Below are positions 49,912 through 62,100 of a stretch of DNA of 64,000 bases, piece by piece. The notes below the pieces were generated by a model, which worked only from the letters and a program-made list of their open reading frames with translations, was not told the DNA's origin and did no database searches. Position numbers and translations under genes: made by a program. This stretch comes from Trogon surrucura. Lineage: Eukaryota > Chordata > Aves > Trogoniformes > Trogonidae. The stretch is taken from assembly GCA_020746105.1 (NCBI GenBank), contig CM036628.1, forward strand, positions 1,560,001-1,624,000. The letters are read 5' to 3'. How positions within the stretch are numbered: position 1 is the stretch's first letter; each line of letters starts with the position of its first letter.

Positions 49912-52218
49912 GTAAGTGGAAATTCCCACGGATTAACACATTACGAAATAGCCCCGTAGTTTCAAGTCAGTTTTTCTTTCCAGTACATCTTACTTATTTG
50001 AGTTTGAAATCACAAGCAGGGACTCCCCGCCTCACGATCCCGAGGGTTATGAACCCAGTAGACATCCAGCTGTGTATGATCTTTTTGGAGTAACGGGCAC
50101 CTTCTGTCTTATCAGAATTGTGTCAAATAAGTTTAGAGCGACTAAAGATGAGGCTTGAATTGTCTTTAACCTGGCCAGCAATATCCCTCTGACATACCAA
50201 GATCTTTTCTTACACCTCTTGGATGCAGCCAAGACAAAGAAAAAAACCAGACAGGTGCTTTCTGCAGAGAGGTGACACCATTTTTTTCCCTTTTAAGAGC
50301 TATTGTCAGACAAACCTGCTAAAGGCTTGGCTGCACTGAGTTGCCATGTGGAACCGATGCCACCTCCTCAGGGCTGTCACTAGTGCACACGGAGCAGGAG
50401 CTCCTGTGGCAGCATCTGTGTTGCAGAAGCTGGAGAAGGTAGCCAAGCCTTCACGCCTTACCGAGGGCCCTTCTTTGCTGAAGTCTGGAGGCAGCCTGAG
50501 GTGTGAAGACACAGAAGCAAGTCACTGGGTAAAAACTGTCAGAGAAGAATGAGGCAAGTTAAAACTTTCCGAAATTTGCCCGATACAAGTAGACCTCTTT
50601 TTTGTGGTCCTGCTGTTTTGTGAGCAGAGTGATCTACGTAGAGGTGAGAGAGCTGAAGTCAGTTTTTCCATCCATAAAAAATGAAGGCAGGTCTAGGAGG
50701 CAAGAGGGAAAATTGCTGGGCGGTTCCTTATTTTCTCACCCTTTCAATGCTTTTCCAAATGCTGTGAATGGTGAGCCACGAGACAGGCAAAAGACACAGA
50801 GAAGCCCCTTTCCCAGGTTCTCTGCTGCAGCAGTCGCCACGCTGTTGGGTGATCTAGCCTCAGGCTGGGTCTAAAAAGTGACCTTGTGGTCCTGCACAAG
50901 GGAAGGAGCCTGTTACCTCATTTAGGTAGTTACTCTGCTCCCACTGGAATAAAACAGCAGAGATCTGTAGGCTTAGGTAGGGCCGTTGGCGTCGGAGGTC
51001 AGCAGAAGGCACGCAAGCTGCTGCTCCAGGGGTGTCCAACAAAAGCAGAGTGCAAACCCCATGAGGAAGCAGGCTATGCATTCTGTAGGAAAGCCACGGG
51101 GATGACCTGACATCTCTTCCAGACCTTTCTGTGTAGGGAGAGAGAATTGGTCACGAATGCCAAATTCAGCCAGATTCAAACCAGTGACCTGGTGGCAAAA
51201 GACCTCACATAACCCTTGTTCCAGCTCTCTGGCTCTCTGATCTTATCAATTTAAATACAATTGCAGAGTGGCTCTACCTCTCCCGGCCTCCGGGGCAGCC
51301 TTATCTTTCTCCAGCAGAAGCTGTAGGAGGATTCCTGTGGGAAATGACACAGACCCTGTTTCCTTCTGTTGTCTCGCTTCCTCTCTCTCTCTCTTTCTCT
51401 CCTCCCTCCTCACTAGCGCGCTCTGAATCCCCAGGCACGATCATTGTTCCTTATAGCTGTGATGTGATTTGCTTCCTTTGAGTTTTTTTCCCCTTCATCC
51501 TCAAGACAGAATTGTGCCTTGCAGGAGGAAGTCACTCAAGACATCTTCTAATTAGGCTCTTTTGAGAGTCATAAACCGTCCCTTGACCCAGGGTGTTCCC
51601 AGATGTGGCAAAGGCGACGCTGATTTATGGATTAGTTTCCTGCAGCATCGGCCCTTGGTCATCACCTATAGAAATTCGCATTTATTTTACCTCCTATAAT
51701 TCTCTTCTGCTACATCGGGCTCAGAGGCCACTGGGACCGGCCATGGGAAGTGCGATGCCCCTGCGGAGGAGGAGGAGGAGCAACATTCGCTTCCCCACAG
51801 TGTCGAGTGACCGGCATTCTGAATTTTGTAATGTACCACGAGTGCTAAAAGAGCACTGAAAAAGCCACAACTGCATTGAGTCGGAGTATAACTAATATTA
51901 GCCAGATTAAACTCACATGATTTGATTAGCTGTCCAGTATTTATTATTTTCAATCCCCAAAAAGTTTGGGAGGTTTCTTTATTGGTCATATACTGATGTT
52001 TGTCCACCTCTGTCGAGGTGCTTCGTAGGTAATTTTGAAATGTTGCAATGAAGTAGCTTCATGAAAAGGCAACAATTCCCAACAGCAACAGGTCTTGGGT
52101 GTTTTTTTAGACCGAAGGCACTGTCTAAGAATGCCATTCTCTCTCTGTAATAACGTCCCTTTGGGTTATCTGCAGTGAGTCAGGCTCCTGAGCTCCACCT
52201 TCACTTTTCTACCTCCAG
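49912..52218 (+). other. FLT1: FLT1 intron 10
   Basis: A 2.3-kb GT-AG intron. It contains a 35-bp pure pyrimidine tract (51377-51411) and a (GGA)n-like run at about 51764-51779. No transposable element or further exon is recognised. Confidence 0.85.
51377..51411 (+). repeat. 35-bp pyrimidine tract (CT-rich)
   Basis: An uninterrupted run of C and T, mainly CT dinucleotides, in intron 10 about 800 bp upstream of exon 11. Such tracts can bind PTB-type splicing regulators or form triplex DNA. No role is shown here. Confidence 0.85.
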
Positions 52219-52324
52219 GTGCAACCCCCAGGGGCAAAAAATTGTGGTCCAGGAGAACACGTTCATAGGCAACAAGATCGGAAGCATCGAAAACATCCCC
52301 TCGAAGCACGGGGATAAAAGAAAG
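52219..52324 (+). CDS. FLT1: FLT1 exon 11: middle of Ig domain 5
   Basis: One hundred and six nt, encoding residues 446 to 481, with the first base completing Leu446 and the end on a codon boundary. It encodes the D5 loop and C' to E region. C447 lies seven residues after C440, and the two may form the local extra disulfide seen at this place in FLT1, where the human loop is longer and has more cysteines. IGNKIGSIENI (462-472) aligns with MGNRIESITQR of human FLT1, and SKHGDKRK with IIEGKNK. The acceptor ttctacctccag is good and the donor AAG|GTACGT is adequate. Skipping this exon would shift the frame. Conservation is lower than in the neighbouring exons, but phase and order fix it. Confidence 0.92.
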
Positions 52325-53552
52325 GTACGTGTCTGCTGGAACTCTGAGCGGTGATGTCATGGAAGAGCAGCGGGCTTTCCGAGGGGACGCTGCGCTCACA
52401 CGGAGGGAGCTCTCTCCCCGCCGTTCCCAAGCCGCCGCGCGCGTTGTTGGCATGCTTTGAATTCCACAGCCCTGGGATCATTTTCAGATCTGCGCTGTTT
52501 ATAAACGCCGGCATTCTGGCAGTGATGTCACACACCCCGTTTAAAACTCTCCGAAGACTTTTTGGGTCAAAAACCTCAGTCTTGGGAAAGTGTAAGACTA
52601 GCTCAGTGCAAGAGGGGCCCTGCAAAGCGCTCACAGCCGATAAGGGCTCTGAGCTCATTAAATGCTCAGCACTCAGAGAGCACATCGTACTACTCGATAC
52701 GCCCAACCTTGCCTGCTCTCCCAGCAGCAATTTAAGTGCCCTACAGCGGCCAGAGCCAGCTGGCCTGATTTTCCAAGTGTGGAAGTGCCCGCAGTACCTG
52801 CCTGGTGGAGTTCTCAATGGCTTTTTGCCCACCTGGGTTGCCAACCATGTCACTAAGCCGGTGAAGGAAGATCTCCTTCCTCCTGCATTTCCCTGCCTGT
52901 TCCCCCTCCTGGCAACGCAAACTGCAGAGGTCCCAGCCATGAATTCTCTCTTAAATAGTCCTGTGGTGATACGAGTGACAATATTTACACACATCCACAC
53001 TGATCCTTGAGAAACTGCTGCAGCTGCTCTGCTCTAGATTCGCAGCCTTCCGGCTCTGCCTCGGAGAAGATGCTGCGGTCTGGCTCAGGCTGTTGTTTTA
53101 CCCCAGTTGGACTTAGAGAGGTTTGTGGCTTTAGGACTGGTTTTGCAGCTACAGGTTTCGAGGTGGATGCTCCAGATTGTTTAGTGCCTAATCCTGCAAG
53201 GTGCCGACTGCTGCCGTTCGTATCCTGGTGCACCTTTAAGCACATGATAATTCTTGGGCTACTACCATGCTTAAAGTCAAGCACAAGGCTAAAGTGCTCT
53301 TCTGGATTAAGTCCAGACTAAATCAGCATCTGGCAGGACCAGTGCCTGAGCCATCTGCTCTTTCTCATGGAGACTTTCCAGCTCTAAACATAATCTAAAC
53401 CAGAGCTCTGAAAACATGGAGGTTGGGCTGGGAAGGAGAAAATCAGTGTTCGCATTTCATTCCCAAGTTTTCCCCTTGCTGGAAGATATTTATAAATTGG
53501 GTTTATTTAGATGGCATAGTGCCCCTTAAACTCTGGCTTTAATGTGTTCTTC

Positions 53553-53617
53553 AAGAATTGTATACCTTAGGTTGGAAGGGACCTTAAAGATCATCTAGTT
53601 CCAACCTCTCTGCCATC
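53553..53617 (-). mobile_element. CR1 LINE, 3' end fragment, antisense
   Basis: The core reads ggttggaagggaccttaaag then atcatctagttccaacc, the reverse complement of the most conserved part of the CR1 3' end, with degraded terminal repeats before it (agaattgtatacc). Sequence after about 53617 no longer follows CR1, so only some 60 bp survive. The element points opposite to FLT1. Confidence 0.88.
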
Positions 53618-56447
53618 TTTTACCAACTTTGCTGGGTGAAACTTCAGTCTGCTAGTGGGCTGAAGATGGGATTTGGCTGCAGTCTCTGGGTGAGGTGTTT
53701 TCGGAGTGCCACAGAGCTCCTGGGTCTGACTGGGCACTCCCAACACAACCTCAGTCTGTGCTGGTGCATGAGGAGGGACTTCCCAGCTTTCTCTCGAGGT
53801 GCAGCAATCTCCAGGTACAGCAATCAGAGAAATCATGCTCCACTCCTACCGAGGACCCCACAGCACCAAGCCCCAGGCCAGTCCTGACATTTGCTGAGTT
53901 TCCTGCCTGTAAAACGTGGAGGAGGAGAAAGGAGAAGGTACAACTGCTCAGTGGAAATGAGGACCATGAGGGAACCTCTGTACAAGGACACCAGGCAGTC
54001 CTCAGAAGGACTCCTCTTGTTCCCTGAGAGCTTTGCTGCTGCTCACCCCATGGGTACCACAAACAGTCTGTCCTGCAGAACCAGCTCTGCTCCTTCTATA
54101 GACTCCAGGCATCCTGAAGTGTTTATTTTTCAGACATGTTCAAAAGCTGAGCCTACAACCCTTTGCCTTTTATATATTTCATTATGAAAGGTTCACAAAA
54201 GTGCTTCTTTACAAGTTACACAACTTCACAATTTATAGTATAGTCATTGTTTTCATCCCCTCTGATCCACTGATTGAAAACACGTTCTGAGGTGTTTCCT
54301 AATATATTTTTTTTACGTCCTGATTAAGATTTATTCAAATTAATAAAACTAGACTTAATGAATCTCAGGTTTCAGCACTCTGTCTCCCTGCTTACATTAG
54401 CAGACAATTCCTCTCCTTCTCCCTCTCTGCAGTCCAAGGCTATTTGGGTTAAGTAGAGTCTTTAGATAATGGAATATCATTTTTAAAAGACACTGATGCA
54501 AACTCACAGCCTGCAGACTTTTCCTTGTGGGTTTTTTTCAGCCATTGTTCCCACCAGAAATGGAATAGGCAGAAAACAGCCCAATCCATTCCCACCATGT
54601 CTAGCAAGTAATTCATCTGCATTGGCCAGCCAGATAAAATAATAAAGATGTTGGAGCCTGGCTAAGTGTGGCTTTTATGGCCTGTGTTACAAAGCTGGGA
54701 TTAGCTGAGACTGGTTATTTTTCCTGTGTGATTTGAGCCTGTCCAATGATAGCTGGAACCTCAGGGCAGAATGTGGAATTTACTTCATCTCTAAGATTCC
54801 TCAGCATCCCTAGAGTTCACCCTTAAAGGGCTGTAGCAATATATGTTGGTTCAGTGACATGTGAAAAAATGCAGTGAGTTTTCAGAGTCGCTAAGAATAT
54901 GGGAACAAATCCCCAGAAATCACCAGATCCAGAACCTTGCTCAAAAAGCAGCTTGCAGGGCAGCAAGCAAGGATTTTTTCCAGCATTCCACCGATGCTTG
55001 ATGCGATCGAAGGTCTTCAGACATCTATTTGACAACAGTGGTATGTCAAATTGAGGTCTCTTGTCACCTTTGTCATAATGATTATGCCATTATCATTCCA
55101 CAGATAGAGAAATGAATGTCACCCCCTCCTGTCTTCTAAGGCTGAGCCTCACTCCTAAAGAAAAGCGTGTGGTTATCATTAACATTACGATGTACTTGAC
55201 TGAAGTTTTTGGTCAAGTAGTGGTTGCAGCAATTGCATCGTGCTCGTTCAGTTTTCCTGGTGGTGTTGAATCAGTATTGAACTATTCACTTTGTGGTTTA
55301 AACTCCTCTGAAGACTGCTTTTTAACACCAGGCGAAACACCCATGATCACATGGACTGAAATTCCTCTTCAAGTTACGAAGGGCTAGGCTGATATTTTCT
55401 TTTCTTTCCTGCTAGTAAACTGAACACACTGATCTGAGCTCAGAAGAACAGGACACAGCAGAAAATAATAGCAACATCCACGCATAATTCAGTCCTCACT
55501 GGGGGTTTCTTTTAATCTCTTTCCTCTCTTTCACGTAGATATGAGAGAGTGGCCTGGCCATGTGGACACATCTCTTTTGGCGATGAAATCCACAACCACT
55601 CAAGAAAATTTATCCCAAACTGCCAGGCTTAAACCTCCTGAGGAACAAAAAGACTACACTAGAGCTGTAGGACGCATTTGGTGTAGAGCGTGCGAGCAGC
55701 TCAGTAAAACTGGTGTTTAAATCTGTCACCCTGTGTGGGTACCTGTTGCAGGGAGGTCCCACAAGCCTTGTCACACCAGTCCCTGGCAGGGGGAGGTGAA
55801 CAGTAACACGGGTGGGTTTTTGGCCAAAGCATCCACTCTCTGGGACTGGCCCAGATGTTTCAGGCACCACCCAAGCACAGGAGCACACGGACTACTACGC
55901 TGTTCTTGAGAAGTTTCCTGGCCTGCCCAGCACCTCTCCTGATCAAACAGTACCGCCAGCAGCTCTGCCACACGCCGTGAGGAAGGAAATGAGCAGGGAG
56001 AGAAACACCCACTGCCAGGGATGAGAGCAAACCCTCGCAGTTCTCAGTCAGCTCACAGACTTCTCTTACCACTTGTCCCCGGTCCATCCTTTAGCGTGTA
56101 TTGGATGAATGAGCTTAGATCACAGATCGGAACTGTCAGGCTACACAAATAAGTGTTATTGTGTGCCATTCCAGTAGATGGATTGGGAGCTAGCTGAATA
56201 TTTTCTTTGCGGGGTCTCTGGTGACGTTCCTATAATTTCACCTCCCTCTAGCTGCCTCCTCCCCAGCTCTGCCAGAGTTAGACAGCTGAGAAGTTTTCCA
56301 CCCACTTTTTCTACTCCTCATCCTCGCCCACATATAGCTAACGAAGTGAAAGAGAGTAGAACTGTTAACTAAAACCGTTGGAGGGAGGGATTAGACATAG
56401 GGAAGCACGGAATAACAAGATATATTAATTCATGCTGGCTCCAGCTT

Positions 56448-56464
56448 AAAAAAAAAAAAAAAAA
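56448..56464 (+). repeat. poly-A run (17 A)
   Basis: An uninterrupted run of 17 A in intron 11. No retroelement body is recognised upstream. Confidence 0.9.
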
Positions 56465-57228
56465 GGTCTTGCTGCTCCGTCCTTACTACAAGATGTCTCG
56501 AAACACTCATGGTATATGGCTGTGGAGTGTTTTTTGGCTGCTTCTAAAATAGTCTGGTTTTATCAGTTCGTGAAAATGACAGTGCAAGACATATGGACTT
56601 TATTGAACTATTCCATTACAAGTTTTCCCAGCAGTAACGTCTATTTACTTGTTATAGCTGCTCTTCAGAGATCAGTCATTTCGCTTCTTTTCTGGATGCT
56701 CCTGCTTTAAAAGTCACATTTTGGAGGATGCTGGGAGGTGCTAGTTCTAAGAAGTGCATCCTCTCTTGTGCTCAGGTGTGCAGCAAACTGGTACCCAAGC
56801 GCACAGCAGTGACGTTCAGCACACAAACAAGAAAATTACTTCCTCTTCCCTCAATAAATTTTTCCCAGCAATTTGTCCCCGGATTGTTTCCCACGGTCAT
56901 TTTAACATCTTTTTCACCTTCGCATCTAGACACAACTGAGATAAGCTAAGATGAGGTCTTGGTATAGCTGTTTGCTCTTTTTTTCCCCCACTACCACGTC
57001 AGACTGCTGGAGTTGCGTAGTCAGAGACATTACCACCTCGGAGGGTTCACGAGCGTACGTGTGTGCTTAACTCGGGGCTACCAAACGCAGCTCGAGGAGT
57101 CGCATCAGTTTGTAGAAGAGTCACAGTGTCGCCCTAATGCTTCAGACATATTGCAAAACAGATAATTACCACCTCCTTTGCGATTTAACTTGCTCCATAG
57201 TATTATCCTCAGCTTCCCATCTAGAGCT

Positions 57229-57300
57229 GTCACTTAGCGAGATGTTCAGTGTTATGTCACTTAATGAGATGTTCAATGTTGTGTCACTCAGAGATGTTAA
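57229..57300. repeat. 27-bp tandem repeat, about 2.6 copies
   Basis: Units at 57229-57255 and 57256-57282 differ at few positions, and a partial, slightly deleted third unit follows at 57283-57300. Each unit starts gtcact and includes agatgtt. It is a small minisatellite in intron 11. Confidence 0.88.
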
Positions 57301-58418
57301 ATAGCTGTCCAAATTCACCCTCTTCTGTCCTCAGCCCGTACATTTACATTGGCTCCTTCTATTCCCAGATATAAAATTCTCAGATCCAGCAATCACAAGA
57401 AGAAAGATCTTGGTCCTGATTCAGCAGGAATTCAGTGCCTGCTGCTTAAAGCCGGAGGTAGAGCTCTGAGCATGTGCTTGCTCACAGCCTGCGGCATCAG
57501 GCCCACTGCTACAGGGACAGAAAAGGGAGGAGGAGCAGACTGGTTCTCTGGGTGATTTTATAGCCAAGTTAGAGCTATTTTCCCATCACAAACCAACCAG
57601 CACTGCACAGCTCTTTCTTTGGTGGACACCAGAGGGAGCTGGGTTTCCTGGTTCTCCTCTTTTCACCCCTAAATTTGCTTTCTCCCTATTCCTGGTTAAT
57701 TTCTGTGTTTGGTGCCCATGAAAAGTAGTTACTTTTCTACTTGCCTGTTATTCTGCTGAAAACGTTCCCCATTAGAATGGAAAATGTGCACGGGATCAAA
57801 ACCTTTGAAACTCATTTCCCTACAGGATTTAAAGTGCCAAAGCTCAGAAAATCTTAAATAACTCTGCAAATACTTCCCGCACAGCTACAGACACATCCAT
57901 GGCACAGCTTTATGAGGAGTAAAGGAATGTCTTGTGTGAGTTTAGTTTAGGATATTAAAAAGAAAGTCCAGAGATGCTTTTGTGCACTTCAAAGTGCTCT
58001 CTGGAGATAAGGACAAAGGGCCAGAGGGTGTTGTAAGTTTTGATCATCAAAGTGCTTAGAGAGGATGGCAGAGAAAGTGGTATTTGTTCCAAATGTGAGG
58101 GCTCAGAGTTCCTCAGGTGAATGGCTGCAGGGGAAGCAAAGTAATCTTGCAAGAACTTCTCCATCTTGGTGGGTCAGACCCTGCTTTCTTGCTAGCAGCC
58201 CAAAGGGAGCACTAGACATAATCCCTGACCTGTGGATAGTCCTCCGCGAGCTTGTGACATGGCATCATGACAGGGACAGGGGAGTGCTGTGTGGCTGCTC
58301 CTCGTCAAGAAAACCCTGTACAGAAGCAGGGGCTCAGGATGTCTCAGGAACGCACGTTCTTAAGGACGTGTTTGAGTTCAGCCCCACGAGGAACTGAACC
58401 ACTTCCTTTTTCCTATCC

Positions 58419-58456
58419 GGTGAAGTTCAGGAGAAATGTTCCTTCCTTCTCTTTCA
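58419..58456 (+). repeat. 38-bp dispersed repeat, copy A
   Basis: This segment matches 61671-61708 at 34 of 38 positions in the same orientation, about 3.25 kb apart, on the other side of exon 12. Its core is gagaaatgttccttcc. It may be a remnant of an old interspersed element that I cannot name. Confidence 0.7.
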
Positions 58457-59011
58457 TGGCCCTGCTCTTCTCTCTGCATTTGCCAAGTGTCTTAGCACAG
58501 GCAGTTTCTCCAGAGCTTCCTCACCACACAAGCTCCCTCCCTTCTCCGGGGTTACAGCAAAGCAAAATCCTGCAGTGTTCCTTCTACCACATCCGTACGA
58601 ATGACCTACTCCCTGTGCAAACCTGTGGAAACCGTAACTGAAGAGCAGAAAAGAAAATAGGTGGACGTGGGGCTTCATTTCCAGCATCTTAGATAAATCT
58701 TCCGGGTCCTTCACTTTAGCTGTTTGCTGACATTGTCACACAAAGACCTTGGGAATGTGTCAAAGGGGAGCTCCGTTCTTCCCAAAGGAGATAGGAGGAA
58801 AAGAAGGGGAAGGTTTAGAGAACTAACTGGGCTGAGGTGATGCAAGATGAGAGACCAAAAACCTAATAGAAGCCCTTGCCTGTGAACTTCACTCATTACG
58901 AGAAACTCCTTTGTCAGCTGCTTTTCCACCATAACACACATGCTTATCCACGACTCTCAAGCCTCTCTGCTACTACGCTCACAGCCTTTATTTTTTCTCT
59001 TTGCTTGGCAG

Positions 59012-59120
59012 ATTGTGAGCACACTGACTATGGAAAACAGCAGCGCATCGGGAATCTATTACTGCGTGGCTTCAAACAAGATCGGCGAAGAAGAGAGGAG
59101 CATTTTGTTCTACGTCTCAG
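59012..59120 (+). CDS. FLT1: FLT1 exon 12: end of Ig domain 5
   Basis: One hundred and nine nt, encoding residues 482 to 517 plus one base (G) of a codon shared with exon 13. VSTLTM (483-488) aligns with ASTLVV of human FLT1. The F-strand motif SGIYYCVASNKIG holds C499, the partner of C423, and is very close to SGIYICIASNKVG. The exon ends ILFYVS, matching ISFYIT at the D5-D6 border. One N-glycosylation sequon, N490 (NSS), is present. The acceptor tttgcttggcag follows a long T-rich tract. The donor CAG|GTAATC is the weakest donor in the set because positions +5 and +6 leave the consensus. The frame is open, so the transcript must continue to D6 and D7 beyond the window. Confidence 0.96.
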
Positions 59121-62100
59121 GTAATCAACTCGGGAGACTCTACGCAGGAAATAGATGCTGACGATCTGATTTACCTGAAAGTTTTATGCGGCTGGTGAGC
59201 GCTCGTTAAGACTTCTGGGACACCTCGCACGTTGTGTTTTCAGAGCACTCCCGACCACACAGTCCCAAGCTCTGCACCACGTGGAAGGTTGGGTCCCGTG
59301 TCAGCGTACAGCTGAGTTTGACACCTCCAGCATCAGACCTGACAACTCCTCTTGCTCTCTTTTCAAGGACTGGCCCGAGTCTAGCTGCCCATGTCTTAAA
59401 GCGACACTCCTGGCACTTGAGCACTGTCCTCATAAAACCTCTAGCAAAAAGTCCTCCACAGAGCAAAAGGCTCCCACAGTCCGGAAGCTTCTCTGGAGCT
59501 CGGTTTGCAGTTAGGGCAGCAGACAGAGCAAAGGTGAGCAAGGCCAGTCCTCAGCCCTAACGCAGGGCTGGTGTCACTGGGAGCTGTTGTGACATTGGCA
59601 ATTAGCCTTTCCACTGCCCTTTAGGGAGGGAGGAGGTGGACATGCTATTTTCTCCAAAGAACACAAATCCAAACAAATATCTGCTTAACCTTTCAACACA
59701 GAAATTCTTTAGTAGTGAGATCAAGACGTACATAATGCTTTTAGGAGAGACAGGAGTTGAAAAAGAGAAGAGTCCAGGGACAGTCTTGTTTGAGTGCTTA
59801 ACCAGAACAAACTCATTCATTTCCATGCTCGCTTTCTGGATGAGTGGATGTTGGCTGGTAGAATTTGCATCAAAATAACATTTTTCAGAGCAAAGACTGC
59901 AGAAGTGCCCTGGGAAGGTGAATGTCTGATTCTCAATACTTGGTTTCTTCCCCACGAGGCGAGTTCTGAGGGCGAAGCTCGCTCGCGGCAGCGCTCCGCA
60001 CCCCTCTGCCTCTCTCACGTCCTACGTTGCTTGACTCCATTGCTCCAACGTAACTCAGCACATTGCAAACTGGGCTAACCAGAAAAGGGCTCACTAGACT
60101 TTGTTACCGCTCTTATTGCACAGAAGTGCTAATAGGAAAAACACCATCAAACAATAACCAAGCTGGTGCCATACAGGGAGAAATTTTCACCTTCATTTAC
60201 AGCTTCTTTGCACTACCCTGGTGCCTTACGGAAACCAAAGAGGGTTTGTCTCCAAAAGATATTTTTGAAAGCCTCAACTCTTATTTATACAGGAAAATGC
60301 ACTTTTGGGAGATACAGCTCAGACGTAAGAGGTCCTCAAGATGTCCAAGGCAGGCTGGACACCAGCTATTAATTTTACACCTCACCACTTCCAAGTGTCG
60401 AGTCTTCACGGGGGCGTGTTTGCTCGGAATTCTGCCAGCTATTATGTTCGGATGGGTTTCTCAAAGCCGTATGTTCCCAAGCTATTCACAGCACTTTTGT
60501 AATACTCAGTAACTAAAATCAGTGCTGCAGCAACTAAATAAGCAACTAGCATAAGGTCGGGTTCAAAAGGGTTAGATCAATCCAGGCACCTTATGCAACT
60601 CTGTTTTAGTTCAATAATAAAGTTATGTAGGGATTTTTTTTTTCCCCCCTCAGCGAGCTAATATTTCAGATTTTTTTTAAGTTCCATCTAGCAATGTTTT
60701 GACACACAAATGTTTTAATCATGCAATTTTAATTATGAAGGAAATGAATCACTGGACAAAATTACTGACAGCCGTTTAAGAGGAGATGTTTCCACCAAAA
60801 AAGACCAGGGCTTGGCAAGACAGATATATTCTTGCCTGTGAAGAAAAGACTGCAAATCTGTGCCATTCTGGGGAAGAGACAGATGCTGAACGAGCATGAC
60901 TGATTTTTATAAGTGCCGTGTTTAAAAATAGTGGTGTTTATAGATTAGAAAGAAATGCAATCTTTCTAAATGTGGCCACCCTGCTCCTGAAGTAGGTCAT
61001 GTTGCAGCGGTCACAGAGCAGCAGAGTGACCTGCTGCTGGGTTTCTCTACACAAGGGTCCTCTGCTGAGTAAGGCATGTTACTCCAGCGAGTGGCCAGGC
61101 CACCGCAGGAGCTGCTGCGGAAGGTCTGACTCACAGACGGAGAAAAAGCACCGTCTTCTACTGGGTGCACGTGGAGGAGGTTATTCTCACCAGGAGATGC
61201 CTCCAGGCTCGGTGGTGGAGGGACACTGAGGGACAGTTCGTGAGGTACCAAACAGCCTGAAAGCATAAGGCTCCGAGTGGACTACTCTGCAACTGCTAGG
61301 CTGATTAGTTTTATGCAGACTGAACCTCAGAGCTGAGATAAAAGCTGAGTTAAGAATCCGAGAGAACACAAGCAATGTGTGGGCCTCCAGGACAACACCC
61401 AGCAAACATTCACAGCGCCTCTGCTCTCTGCAAAACAGCTGCTAGTTGTGGGACACCACAATGAACTCAGCAATTGGTTGATTTTAAAAACCTCCTCTCG
61501 CCTTATCTCCCACTGACAAGCAAGCTGGGGGATCCTGAGCTGCTTTCAAATATTTTGGCTGCATTGAGCTTAATTACCTCCTCACTAGTAAGAAATCTGA
61601 AGACGATGCAGAGGCTGAATTCTCTTTTTCCCTCAAAAACCCATTCCACTATTGTGGAACCTGTTCCACTGGTGAAGCTCCAGAGAAATGTTCCTTCCTC
61701 CTCTTTCACAACCTGTTCCACTGTTGAAACTTCATCAGGTGTTGCCCAGGCTTCACCCGCTTTACTTCAGCCTGGGGTTTGCATCCCACTACACTCATTT
61801 CAGAAAAAAAAAGGTTTTTATCTCGATAGAATAATGTCAACACTGCAGAGCCCCCACATGAACTCCCACGGACACTAGAAATAGCACTGGTATCTATTTT
61901 TAAATCAGTTCTCTGCCAGCAGAATTCATTTCAGTGAAGGGTCAACAGGGTTTGGAGGTCACGCTGAAACCAAACCATATAAGGGGTCCAAGGTGATGAG
62001 AACTCTTGTAATTCAGTGACAGCCCTGAAGTCTCCCTGAGCTCTCTTCAGCGGGTCCACGTCCCACCGAAGCTCTCCCAAAGCCGCTCACGGCAGCGGGA

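Larger units (their letters stand above)
52325..59011 (+). other. FLT1: FLT1 intron 11
   Basis: A 6.7-kb GT-AG intron. Just inside it is a small CpG-rich patch (about 52345-52450) and a region open on both strands (219 codons on +, 52351-53010; 245 codons on -, 52263-53000). It also holds an antisense CR1 fragment (53553-53617), a poly-A run (56448-56464), a 27-bp tandem repeat (57229-57300) and one copy of a 38-bp dispersed repeat (58419-58456). No additional exon is recognised. The 3' end has a strong pyrimidine tract. Confidence 0.85.
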
